Below, piece after piece: positions 13,000-23,625 of a DNA stretch of 64,000 nucleotides (positions within the stretch are counted from its first letter, which is position 1; every line of letters begins with the position of its first letter). Position numbers and translations under genes: made by a program. Source of the stretch: Niebla homalea. Taxonomy: Eukaryota > Ascomycota > Lecanoromycetes > Lecanorales > Ramalinaceae. The stretch is taken from contig JAHGAU010000032.1 of the NCBI GenBank assembly GCA_019925105.1, forward strand, positions 62,001 to 126,000. Reading direction: 5' to 3'. The notes under the pieces are model-generated. The model saw nothing but the letters and a program-made list of their open reading frames with translations, had not been told where the DNA came from and ran no database searches.

Positions 13000-13960
13000 A
13001 TATTAAAAACGGGTAAAACGTAAGTTAAATTAGTTTATAAGCGGCGCGATATTTACGTTTCAGTTTTATATTAAGTATAAGGTTATTATATAATATAAAG
13101 AATAACTTTTACTTTAAGTAATATATTATATACGGGGTTCACCTAATTATTTTTATTTTATTTTTCGTATTTATTAAATAATATATATACCTTATTAATA
13201 TTAAAAAGTTATTTTATAAAATTATTAAAAGCTATTTTACCGCCGTTAAATCGGTATATATCGATTAAGGTATTAAAAACCTTAAGGTTTTTTAATACTT
13301 AATACTTTAACGTTTTATACGTAATATAAAGAGACTATAGGGTAAATATATATAAAAGGAACGGCTTTTTATTATTAATAATATTTTTATTAAGTTTATA
13401 CGTAATTTTAATATTATTACTGAATTTAACTTTATTATACGGGCCGTTTTTTATTTTATTTATACGGGCTTTTTATAGGTAAAAGAGTTTACTTATAATA
13501 AAGTTAACCTTAAATCGGACTTTAAAAAATATTATATAACCCGATTATATATAAAGTTTAAGGATAATTATATAAAGCTTTATATTTTAATATTAAAGAT
13601 AAACGTTTTCCGGGAAAGAATTATCCTTAAAATTATAATAATTTCCGGTAAAGCTTATTTTATATAATTTTTAAAAGATTTATATTCTTAAGTAACGGCT
13701 TTATTATAAGCCCTATTTTTCTTTTTTACCTTAAGGTTATTTATACGGGATTTTATTATTAATATACTATATAAGCGGCTTATATAATATAATATTTACG
13801 GTAATTATTTTAATTATTTTTTCCGTCGGGGTATAATTACGGATATATAAAAAGTTAAGTTAAATATTAAGCTTATTAAAAAACTTAATAAATAAAAATC
13901 GGACGTATATTAACTTTATATTAACTTAATTAATAATATTATCTTTACGGTATTATAACG
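13000..13960 (+). pseudogene. Tyrosine recombinase relic of element B
   Basis: From about 13480 the frame reads K-E-F-T-Y, then Y-I-T-R-L-Y-I-K-F, then F-R-E-R-I-I-L, as in the catalytic part of DIRS tyrosine recombinases. The HxxR box is at 13812-13829 and reads N-Y-F-F-R-R; the element A copy of the same site reads G-Y-S-F-R-stop, so the ancestor was most likely G-H-S-F-R-R. At 13896-13919 the frame reads K-S-D-V-Y-stop-L-Y, where W-K-S-D-A-Y-x-L-Y is expected, with the candidate nucleophile tyrosine. Such enzymes insert a circular cDNA without target duplication. The upstream limit of the gene is uncertain. Confidence 0.78.
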
Positions 13961-14039
13961 TTATTAATTTACTTAAAATTAAATAGGTTAACCGATACTT
14001 ATTTAGGTTATTTCTTTAAGATTTATATTTTAACTTTAA

Positions 14040-14225
14040 GGATTCTTAACCCTAACTTTACCCCGTAGCCGGATTATAGCGGGGGGTATTTTAACGGTAA
14101 GGTACCCTGGGATTTTAACGGCGAAGTCCTTATAACTTAAGTCTTAAAATAAATTAATTAAAATACTATAAATATTAAAAATATTACGTATCTATATATA
14201 TATATAGTAGGGATTAAGTAAATTA
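14040..14225 (+). repeat. Split direct repeat B1 of element B
   Basis: It starts gattcttaaccctaacttta and ends with gggattaagtaaatta. It matches the terminal B2 copy (14476-14975, apart from the inserted LTR) and the B1 and B2 copies of element A. It abuts A2, so the B1-A2 border here preserves the junction expected from a circular intermediate. Confidence 0.72.
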
Positions 14226-14411
14226 AAGGGCGTATTTAATTATTAATTAATTTATTAGATATATAGAATAATTACTTATTAATTAAGCGGCTCTTTAAGA
14301 ACTATATAGGGGAACTTAAAGATTTATATAAGTTAACTTATTTAAATCTTTAAATTCTTTATTTTATTTTTAAGGATTTACTTAAATAACGGTTTTTATT
14401 AAAATTATTTA
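14226..14411 (+). repeat. Split direct repeat A2 of element B
   Basis: Direct copy of the left-end repeat A1 (9848-10030), more heavily RIP-mutated. About 65 bp of unique sequence separates it from B2. Confidence 0.72.
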
Positions 14412-14475
14412 TTTATTTATTCTTTTTATATATATAACTTTATATAAGTAGTTTTAGGTTCTTAACTCGTATGGG

Positions 14476-14975
14476 GGGTTTTTAACCCTAGCTTTACCCC
14501 GTAGCCGGGTTATAATAGGGGGTATTTTGATAATAAGGTACCTTAAGACCTCGATAATGAAATCTTTATAATTTAGGTCCTAAGATAGGTTAATTAAAAC
14601 ACTATAAACACCAAAAACACCACGTATCCACATATTTACGTAGCAGGGTGTTAGCAGCTAGCGCCATTTCTGCGCCGGCGCCACAGTGGTGCGCCATACT
14701 GCTGCGCCAAGGTAGGCCGTTAGGCCTTGGTATGCGTCATTCATGAGCCGTAGCTCAACAGGCGTAGAGCGGGGTAATTATTACCTTTACCTTAAGTAAA
14801 GGTTATGCCCCAGTTCTTTCTGAGTTCCTTAAGAATTAATCTTATTACCAATTTATTTATTAAAGTGGTACCCAAGTATCCAGACCGTAACGTTACGTCT
14901 TCTACACCTACCTTTACTAGTCCCGCCGGCGTGCCGCCAGCGGAGTCAGTCTAACACAGGGATCGAGCAAATTAG
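14476..14975 (+). repeat. Terminal split direct repeat B2 of element B, interrupted by a solo LTR
   Basis: It begins ggggggtttttaaccctagc and ends gatcgagcaaattag at the border with LINE 2. A 308-bp LTR (14649-14956) sits in it with a CAGGG duplication. This copy is only lightly mutated from about 14560 onward. Confidence 0.72.
14649..14956. mobile_element. Solo LTR, weakly mutated copy
   Basis: The 308-bp unit starts TGTTAGCAGC and ends AGTCTAACA, so it has TG..CA ends and a short inverted TGTTAG/CTAACA. The 5-bp sequence CAGGG flanks it on both sides (14644-14648 and 14957-14961). TG..CA ends with a 5-bp duplication are the known signature of an LTR. No internal region is attached, hence a solo LTR. 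A diverged copy lies at 20167-20499. Confidence 0.7.
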
Positions 14976-16100
14976 CTGGAAGCTGGCAAAATACGGTAGG
15001 GAACAGGGTGGGAAACCCAAACCTATCCCTAAGTTTTTACCCCTGAAAAGACCAGACGGTACGGTAATGAACACCTTTAACGATAAAATTAAGGCTCTTA
15101 AAAAGGCGTTCTTTCCCCTGTTACCGGAAGCTAACCTAGTAAATATTAACGGTACGGTATATCCTAAATTAATAATAATAAATAAAATAATAACTTAAGA
15201 AATAATAATTAAAACGATTAATAAACTAAAGAAAGATAAAACCCCGAACTTAACGGTATATTAAATAAATTCCTATTTATAATAACGTTATTATTTAAAA
15301 AGGTTTTTACTTATTTATTTTAAGCTTATTTTAATATAAAATATTACCCTTATAAATTTAAGGAAATTAAAATAATTATCCTTAAGAAGCCGGTTAAATT
15401 AAATTACTTAAAAATAAAGTTATATAAACTTATAATACTCCTTTATACGTTAAAAAAGGTTTTAAAGACGGTAATTATAGAGATTTTAAGTAATTACGTA
15501 AAAGAATATAAATTATTTTTTAATTAATAAATAAAAATAAAAAAAAAAACGGTTAATAGAAACAGCTTTTAAAGGCTTAATTAATAACGTATATACGGTA
15601 TAAAATTATAAAAAGAAATATATTATAAGTTTTTTTTTTAAATATTATAAAGGCGTTTAATAAAATAAATTATTAAAGGTTACTATATAATTTATAGAAA
15701 AAAAGGTTTTATTTTTCTTTATAAATTAAATAAAAAATTTCTTAAGTAATTAAACGATATTAATTAATTTAAGATAAAAAATAAATACGATAAAACTTAT
15801 AATAATAAAGATTCTTTAAAGATTATTTATCTTTTTAATCTTATTCTTATTTTTTAACGGCCAGCTTATTAAAAACTTAATAAAATTAAAATAAAAAATT
15901 TAAGTAAAAAGCTTTATTAACGATATTTACCTTTTAATTTATAATACGTTTATTTATATAAATTATTTAAAGTTAAAATAAGCTTATAAAGTTTATTTAT
16001 AATAAATAAAAATATATAAAATTTAATTTACCTTATATAAATATAAGTTTATTTATATAATAAAAAGCCTGAAGCTATATAATATAATAATTATAATAGA
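14976..16100 (+). pseudogene. LINE 2 ORF2 reverse transcriptase relic
   Basis: At 14976-15170 the frame is nearly intact and reads W-K-L-A-K-Y-G-R-E-Q, then F-L-P-L-K-R-P-D-G-T, then F-F-P-L-L-P-E-A. This is the linker that precedes the reverse transcriptase in fungal Tad1-like proteins. Further on are F-K-E-I-K-I-I-I-L-K-K-P and N-I-I-K-A-F-N-K-I-N (usual D-V-x-x-A-F-D-K-V). At 15913-15924 the active-site box reads F-I-N-D for F-I/V-D-D. Changes are of RIP type, with many stops. Confidence 0.8.
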
Positions 16101-17715
16101 CTTAAATAATATAACGGTAAAACCGGAAGTTAATATTAAGGTACTTAATTTATAAATTAATAAGAAATTAAATTAAAAAAATTATATAAGAAAAATCTAA
16201 AAAAAAAAAAAAAAAATTCTATAAAAGAAAACCCTTATTTATTTTATAATATTAACGTAAGGAATTATTTTATAGAAAATTAAAACCGTTTATTAAACGG
16301 TTATAAAGTTTACGATAACGTACGTAATAATTATTTAATACGTATTTAAGGGTACGTTTAAATATAAAAAAGAGCCCGTTTAACAACTATAAAAGGTTTA
16401 AAATTAATATTTAAGAATAATAAGTAAAATATATAAAGTAACTCCCGTCTTAATATTAAAATCTAAGGTCTTTATATTATTAATAAAGCTAACCTTAAAT
16501 TAAATAATCGCTTAAATAAAGCTTAAAAAAATATAAACTTAATTACGTTAATAGGAAATAAACGTATTTATTAAAACTATAAAAGGCCTTAAATAAAAAA
16601 TATAAAAAAGCGGTACTTATTTTCCCTACGGAAGTTAAATTAGAGTAAATTAAAAAAATCGTTTTAATTTACGTTTAAGAAGTTAACGTAAAAGTATATA
16701 AATTTTTACTTAAAATAAAAATAACGGAAAAAAAAAAAAATTATAAAAGCAAAATTAATAATAATTACCCTATAAATTATAAAGAGGTAAATAAAATATT
16801 AATATAAATATAAAGATTTAATCCTTTAAAAGCGATAATATCCGGTATTAAATAATGATAAAGTTATTAATAAGTATCTTTAACGTTACGGGATTATAAG
16901 GAAAAATAATAACGTATTAACAATTTAACTCCGGATAAATAAAAATAACTTAATTTACTTCCTCTTTTTATTATATATATTAATAATTAAATTAATATTA
17001 ATTATAAATATAAATAATAAAAGTAAGACGTTATATATATATTAATTTCTTATTTATTATTTAAAGAGTATAAACTAAAATTAATTAAAAAAATAAAGAT
17101 TAATAATTATCGTTAAATACTTATTAATAAAAGGGGTATTAAGGTAATTGTTAAATTTATAATAGTTATAAACTTATTATTATAATTTAACTTAATTAAA
17201 GAAATAAATAAAATGGTTAAAGATTTAATTAAGAAACCTTACCGTTAACTTAAGGGTAAAAAGTAATAGCGGATAAACTATATTTAATAAAGGGCTAAAA
17301 AGGCTATAAATACCGGAGCGGTATAAAAAGTAATATTATATTAATTAATAAAGTTATATAAATAAAATAATAATAATATACGTATTAATAAGGATATTTA
17401 ATAATATAATCTAAGTTTTAAAATTTTAATATTAAATAGACCCGTAAAGTAACGGAAGAGTAATAGGTTTAAAGGTAACTTTTAAATAGATTTAACTATA
17501 ATATTATAGGTTTTCTTAAAAAAAATATATAAATAAATTCTTACTCTTTAAACGGCCGTAAATACTTTTAACCCTTAAAACGTAAGTAAAAATTAAGTAA
17601 ATACCGGTTTTTATTCTTAACGTTATAAATATCGGGTTTTTTACGGTTACCAATAAGGTTAAATGGCTGAGTATTAGGGAACGCCGGAATTAGCTTAACT
17701 AGATCCGTAATATAA
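16100..17715 (+). other. 3' part of LINE 2, heavily mutated
   Basis: This should hold the thumb region, RNase H and cysteine-rich tail of a Tad1-type ORF2, but the RIP damage is too heavy to read them. From about 17640 to 17715 mutation is lighter, ahead of the (AATC)n tail. It is the mirror of 735-2350 in LINE 1. Confidence 0.6.
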
Positions 17716-17743
17716 ATCAATCAATCAATCAATATATAAAGGT

Positions 17744-19748
17744 TTTTTACTTAATAATTTAATTAACTTAAAACCTTATTTTTATAGGTTTTATAAACGG
17801 AAAGGTAATTATATATATTAACCGGATATATTTTATTTACTTAAATACCTTATTAATAGTCTTAGCCGTTTTTCCCTTAATATAAATAGTTTTAAACTAA
17901 GATATAGGGTATAACGTTAAAATTAAAAACTTTATAAAGCTTATATTATAATAAATTTAAGGTATCCTTTAAAGGTATTTTATTAGGTATATTTCTTTAT
18001 AAATATCGTAATATTCATATTAAATTTCTTTTCATTAAAAGGTTTTAATTTACCGCTATATAGAAAGGGGATTTAAATTATTTAACTTTTAAAAGGATTA
18101 TAATAAAATATTACTTTTTTAAAGTCAAGCCTTAAAGTAAAAAGAATACGTTTAAAAAAGTATTAATTATTATTTATTAATATTAAGATTTATTTTATAA
18201 TTTTCTATTACTTTAACCCGGAGAGACGATTTAAAATATATAAAGTTTTTATAATATACCGGGCTTATTTCTTTAAATTATTAATCTTATATACTTTTAA
18301 TTCCGTAATTTAATATTATTATATTTTTATTAATTATATAATAATTTATAATTAAAATAAACCGGAGAATTAAACGGTTTATAATATAAATAAAATTTAT
18401 AACGTTTTAAAACCTTATTTTAATATAATAATTTCTTTAACTTTATAGCTAGCTATTATAATAACGTTAAAATATAAAGATAAAAAGATTAAACTTACCG
18501 TAATTAAAATAAGGATAAATATATAATATCCGATTTTAAATATTAATATAATTATATATATTATAATTATAAAGATTCTTATAAGGCTTAAAATTATATT
18601 TAATAAGGTAATCTTAATATATTATTATTTAAGTAATTCCGTAATAAATAATTAACTGACTCCGTAATTATCTTTTCGTTTTTAATAAGTATTAATAAAG
18701 GCTTATTTTATTATATAATAAATATAAATAATAATTAAATAAATAAAGAAGTTTTACTTAAAACCGAAAAGTAGGATTTTTAATTATATTATTATCCGGA
18801 TTACGATTACCGCTCGCTAATAAGGTAATTAAGCCGTTTTAAAGTAAAATTAAATTATTACGGCCTTAATAAATCCGTAATTTACTTACTTTACCCGTTA
18901 ATTATAAAGGACTTTACCGTATTAAGTAATAATATCTATAAATAACTGGTTAAGAACCGTTTTATTACTTATATATACGTCCTTAATAAATTATATATAT
19001 ATTCTTTATTAACTTTAACTCTTAAGTACGACGGTAAATAACGCTATATTTACGATCTTTTATACCCTTACGGGGAATTTATTAATAATAGAATTAATAT
19101 CCTTTATAAGGCTTTTAAATATATATTTATTAATAAAATAATTAACGTAATAATTATATAAAGCCCGGGCTTTATACTTATTAAAAAAACTTATTTAATA
19201 TTTTTTATTATATCCCGATAATTATAAATAATCGGTAATTATTCGGGTTTACGTAAGATAATATTTATTATATTAAGTATTTCTTTCTTTTTAAATTAAA
19301 AACCGTATTATTTTTATTTAATTTTATGGTAAAAAGTTTATATTAAATATTTATTATTAAGCTCGGTTTTAATATTATACTTTATTATTTAAATAATTTC
19401 TTTAATATATTTCCGTTAAAGATTAATTTTAAGGTTTCTAATTAAGCCTTTAATTACTTATATAATAAACTTAAATTATTTATAAATTTTAAAAAAAACC
19501 TTATAAATATTATACTTAACTTTTTAAATATTAAAATAAATACTATAATAATAAAAATACGCTTACCGTAAAATAAACTATAATAAATAATTTAAAATAT
19601 TAAAGATGTTTTTAAAAACCGCTTAATTAAATATATTATATTTAAGTCCTTAATAAATCTATTAAGCTTTATAATTAAAGTAATATTATTAAAATAGTTT
19701 TTCTTTTATAAGCTATATAATAAATTTATAAAAATTAATTATTAATAA
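17744..19748 (+). other. Element A internal region including its reverse transcriptase relic
   Basis: It aligns with about 10430-12435 of element B. Near 19185-19420 the reverse transcriptase motifs recur in more damaged form (around ttctttctttttaaattaaa, the P-F-G-L-R site). The ORF1-like portion before it has no readable domain. Confidence 0.65.
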
Positions 19749-20624
19749 CATCAGCAAATCTGCGACCTGCTCGGAGCGAGTGAATAAAAAAAAATGGATT
19801 TATTCACTCAGACCGCTTGTGATTCACTTACGAGCATCCAGGGAAACTTACGAGCGCTCCGAGTAGTCTTAAGCGGGTAAAAAAAGTTAAAAATAAAAAC
19901 ATTTAAAACGGTAAAATAATGATTTTTATTTTTTATAAATTTTTTTATTTAAGCTTTCTTAACAGCGGGTATTACCGTTACCCCCCCTATAAGCCGTAAT
20001 ATTCAACGTTTTTTAAAATTAATTACAGATTCGGTTATTTTAGCTAAAAGTTACCCTGGTAGCTAATAATTTATCCTTAAGGGGGGGTAGTTAAAGGGGG
20101 TAATTTAATTAAAAAATCCTTAAGTTAAAAAAAAAAGTAAAACTTACGAGAATCCAAGAAACTCACTGTTAGCAGCTAGCGCCACCTCTGCGCCGGCGCT
20201 ATAATAATATGCTATATTGCTGCGCTAAGGTAGGCCGTTAAGCCTTAATAAAAAGCCTTAGTAACGGCCTTAATATACGTTATTCATAAGCCGTAGCTTA
20301 ATAGGCGTAAAGCGGGGTAATTATTACCTTTACCTTAAGTAAAGGTTATACCTTAATTCTTTCTAAGTTCTTTAAAAATTAATCTTATTATTAATTTACT
20401 TATTAAAGTAATATTTAAGTATCCAGACCATAATATTACGTTTTCTATACTTACCTTTACTAGTCCCGCCGGCGTGCCGCCAGCGGAGTTAGTCTAACAC
20501 TCACGAACAAGCCGGATACTCGCGAGCGCTTAGAGGCCTAGCGAGGGGGGACATCAGCTTAACCTGCTTAATCTGCTCGCTTGCATTCAGAGTGCTTATA
20601 TGCTGGTTCATAAATTTGCAGATG
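19749..20624. mobile_element. Unclassified TIR-like element inserted in element A, itself holding a solo LTR
   Basis: The insert interrupts element A exactly where B is continuous (taataa / aaatct). It starts CATCAGCAAATCTGCGACC and the reverse complement of its end is CATCTGCAAATTTATGAACC, an imperfect terminal inverted repeat of about 20 bp. Without the LTR it is about 538 bp. The target duplication cannot be resolved beyond one or two A residues. It has no coding capacity. The ends are almost free of RIP while the middle (19,900-20,150) is partly mutated. Confidence 0.5.
20167..20499. mobile_element. Solo LTR, second copy, partly RIP-mutated
   Basis: It starts TGTTAGCAGC and ends TTAGTCTAACA, flanked by CTCAC on both sides (20162-20166, 20500-20504). 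It aligns with 14649-14956 along its length but carries about 25 extra bases near 20,245-20,270 that duplicate the gccttaataa segment. Confidence 0.7.
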
Positions 20625-21197
20625 AAATCTATATAAATAATAAGATCCATAAGGACCTTTTTTAATAATAAAGGTTATTAAATAATTATAATAACTTATA
20701 TTTAAAACGGCTTTTAATAACTTAATTATAATATTATTTTTATACCAATACGTTATTTACTTACGGTATAAATGGTTATTTACTTAAAGATATTGGGGAC
20801 GTACTTACCCCGGAATTCACTTTTACTTATAAACTATTTCCTTAATTAAGAAGGGCTTATATAAATATCCTTAAGATAACGGCCGTATTTAAAGCTTTAC
20901 AATAATAACGTACTATATTAATAAGGAATTCGGTAATAATCCATTTAAATAATATGGAGGTCGTTTATAGTATTAAGAACTTAATCGTATAAAGTTAAGT
21001 TATAAATATTATTTATTAATTAACCTTTATTTTATTCTTAAACGATATTGAATATATTATAAAATAAACTTTTATTAAGTATAATTAAATAATTAATTAA
21101 ATTTTAAGATTTAAATAAAAAAATCATTGATAATTTACTTTAACTTATATATTTACGTATATCGCGATTATACCGGATTATAAATATATTAAAAATA
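20625..21197 (+). pseudogene. RNase H relic of element A
   Basis: This piece aligns with about 12440-13005 of element B. One frame reads Y-I-N-I-L-K-I-T-A-V-F-K-A-L, then V-I-I-H-L-N-N-M-E-V-V-Y-S-I-K, then L-N-D-I-E-Y-I-I-K. These match the DIRS RNase H motifs more clearly than copy B does. The region lacks the A7 run that shifts the frame in B. Confidence 0.65.
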
Positions 21198-21357
21198 TTA
21201 CGTACATACATAGCATGGGGGATACCAGGGAGCATTCATAGGTGTAGGACACTCTTTGTACGTAGAGGACAGATGATCCTTAGGATCCCATCTGCATTTA
21301 GGTAGAATGATCATTCATACATTATGACACTTTTTTGGTCCATACACCAACAAAAAA
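21198..21357. mobile_element. 160-bp unmutated insert of unknown type
   Basis: Comparison with element B shows 160 extra bases flanked by TA (21196-21197 and 21358-21359). It has no clear terminal inverted repeat. It contains a perfect palindrome GAATGATCATTC (21305-21316) and a hairpin-like agatgatcc...ggatcccatct. Base composition is normal, unlike its surroundings. Confidence 0.45.
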
Positions 21358-21715
21358 TAAATAGAACGTAAGTTAAATTAATTTATAAGCGGCATAATAT
21401 TTATATTTTAATTTTATATTAAGTATGAAATTATTATATAATATAAAGAATAATTTTTATTTTAAATAATATATTATATATAAAATTTACCCGGTTATTC
21501 TTATTTTATTTTTTATATTTATTAAATAATATATATACTTTATTAATATTAGAAAGTTACCTTATAAGATTATTAAAAGTTACCTTATTACCGTTAAATC
21601 GGTATATATTAATTAAAGCGATAAAAACCTTAAAGTTTTTTAATATTTAATATTTTAACGTTTTATATGCAACGTAAAAAGACTATAAAGTAAATATATA
21701 TAAAAAGAACGGCTT

Positions 21716-21890
21716 TATTACGTGCAGGATGCATACAGGGTAGATCTCATTATGGTTTACGGTACTAGCAAGCATGGTGGCCTAGCGTCTTAATATGCGT
21801 ATCCACATAATTAGCAATACCGTTCATAGTTGCAATCCAGGCAGTTATTACTTTACCCTCAATACCTGTACTTCGTCTTTTTCCCTGATA
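21716..21890. repeat. Left LTR of the miniature LTR element
   Basis: 175 bp, less mutated than the right LTR in its first half (gtgcaggatgcatacagggt) and more mutated at its end (ccctgata for ccctgaca). Confidence 0.75.
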
Positions 21891-22796
21891 AATAGTAGCA
21901 ATAACTAAGTTCCGATTCTACTTATATCGTTATATATAAAAGGGACCATAAATATACCTTTACCGATACCGTCTTATTGATATTAACGGTTTAAACTATG
22001 GTACGTAAAGTACCTAGCTTTATAAATTACGACTTCCCGGCACCCTTTAGCTTAACGGATTATATAATTATACCTAAAGTAATAACCCAGTGGATAATAT
22101 ATTCTCCTTTTTATAAATTAAATTTTTACTTTCGAAGACCGTAGATACGGCAATTTTAACCATTAACCCACCTCCGGATATAGTGTTTATAATAAGTAAT
22201 AAAGTCTTTATATTTATAAAGGTTAACAGGAACGTAAGTTAGGTATAACGGGTAAAGAAAAATACTTTAAAATTATACATTATAAAGTCGGCATAAAGAC
22301 CTTACGCTATAAAATCGGCATAAAGACCTTAATACTATATACCTTACGGTCGGCATAAAGACTTTACTATACCTATATGTTTTACGGTTAATATAAAAGC
22401 TATATAGAGAGTATACCCCATCGTAATAGTAAAGTTATCTTATAATACTTATGGCTTAATTAGTTAATCAATAAAAGTAAGAATAAAAAATATAAGTAAA
22501 AGTATAAGATAAATACTCCTTTAATAAAACCACGGAGATTACGTTTTTAAACGATTCAGCTTAAATTTAATCGCTTAAAATCTATAACTATTTCCCGGGT
22601 TACGGTCCCGTTCGGTTTTCGTTAACTTTACCGTTTACCCTATTTTACTACTTAATAACTATATATTTAAATAACGTTATTTAAATACTCGGGGCTTACT
22701 TTAAGTTACCTTTATTATTAAGAGTATTAAAAATAATAATATTATATACTAGATATTGCGACGTAAGCGTTAACTTTTTCTCTTTTTATAGGCACT

Positions 22797-22971
22797 TATT
22801 ACGTACAGGATATATATAGGGTAGATTTTATCATGGTTTACGGTATTAATAAGCATAGTAGCCTAGCGTCTTAATATGCGCACCTATATAACTAGCAACA
22901 CCGTTCATAATTATAATCCAGGCAGTTACCACTCCACCCTTAATACCTGCATTTCGTCTTTTTCCCTGACA
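22797..22971. repeat. Right LTR of the miniature LTR element
   Basis: 175 bp, the same length as the left LTR. Differences between the two are mostly C/T and G/A, as RIP predicts. Confidence 0.75.
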
Positions 22972-23625
22972 GGCTTTTTATTATTAATAATACTTTTATT
23001 AAGTTTATACGTAATTTTAATATTATTATTAAATTTAACTTTATTATATAAGCCGTTTTTTACCTTATTTATACGGGCTTTTTACGGGTAAGGGAATTTA
23101 TTTATAATAAAGTTAATTTTAAACCGGACTTTAAGGAATATTATATAACCCGATTATATATAAAGTTTAAAGACGGCTATATAAAACTTTATATTTTAAC
23201 GTTAAAAACGGATACTTTCTAAGAAGGAATTACCCTTAAAATTATAATAACCTCCGGTAAAGTTTACTTTATATAATTTTTAAAGAATTTATATTTTTAA
23301 ATAACGGCTTTATTATAAGCCCCGCTTTTTTTTCTTTTATTTTAAGGTTATTTATATAAGATTTTATTATTAATATACTATATAAATAACTTATATAATA
23401 TAATATCCGTAATAATTATACCGGTTATTCCTTCCGTTAGAGTATAATTATAAATATATAAAAAGCTAGGTTAAATATTAAGTTTATTAAAAAATTTAAC
23501 AAATAAAAATTAAATATATATTAACTTTATATTATTTTAATTAATAATATTATTAGCTTATTTAAGGTTAAATAGGTTAATTAATATTTACTTAAATTCT
23601 CTTTTTAAGATTTATATTTTAACTT
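22972..23625 (+). pseudogene. Tyrosine recombinase relic of element A (C-terminal part)
   Basis: This piece aligns with 13361-14030 of element B. The HxxR box at about 23423-23440 reads G-Y-S-F-R-stop. Together with copy B it supports an ancestral G-H-S-F-R-R. The N-terminal part of the gene lies before the miniature LTR element, at 21358-21715. Confidence 0.72.

Larger units (their letters stand above)
9848..14975 (+). mobile_element. Element B: RIP-mutated DIRS-order (Ngaro/PAT-like) tyrosine-recombinase retrotransposon
   Basis: This is the second copy of the element A family, inserted into LINE 2 and itself carrying a solo LTR (14649-14956). Without that it is about 4.8 kb. It begins agggcgtagtttagc and ends gatcgagcaaattag. 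The LINE sequence on each side (gtggtat / ctggaagctggc) rejoins exactly to match the uninterrupted LINE 1, so there is no target duplication. Domains in order are an unknown ORF1 region (10.1-11.4 kb), reverse transcriptase, RNase H and tyrosine recombinase. There is little room for a methyltransferase between RNase H and recombinase, which favours a Ngaro-like over a PAT/DIRS1-like layout. That last point is inference. Confidence 0.8.
6823..17731 (+). mobile_element. LINE 2: RIP-mutated Tad1-type non-LTR retrotransposon split by element B
   Basis: The LINE occupies 6823-9847 and 14976-17731, together about 5.8 kb, the same as LINE 1. It starts just upstream of an ORF1 ATG at 6841 and ends in an (AATC)n tail at about 17716-17731. 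ORF1 is followed by an endonuclease/reverse transcriptase ORF2, as in the Tad1 clade. The short leader before the ATG differs from that of LINE 1 by more than C-to-T or G-to-A changes, so the two copies had different 5' ends. It is dead by RIP and by the insertion of B. Confidence 0.85.
21716..22971. mobile_element. Miniature LTR retroelement (TRIM-like), complete with both LTRs
   Basis: Two direct repeats of 175 bp (21716-21890 and 22797-22971) begin TATTACGTGCAGGAT/TATTACGTACAGGAT (TG to TA by RIP) and end in CCCTGAYA. The 5-bp sequence GGCTT flanks the whole (21711-21715, 22972-22976). Element B has the empty site near 13,361. The 906-bp interior has no readable retroelement domain and includes three copies of a cggcataaagaccttac-like unit at about 22288-22360. 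LTRs with a short non-coding interior are the definition of a TRIM. The orientation could not be fixed. Confidence 0.75.

Noticed and set aside
14649..14956. Interpretation as a TIR MITE (TGTTAG/CTAACA ends)
   Set aside because: The inverted part is only about 6-7 bp, and TG..CA with a 5-bp duplication fits a solo LTR better.
22288..22360. CRISPR-like short repeats
   Set aside because: Only three irregular copies inside a retroelement in a eukaryotic genome.
22876..23091. Plus-strand open frame of 71 codons spanning the TRIM right LTR
   Set aside because: It crosses the LTR border and a target duplication, so it cannot be an old gene.
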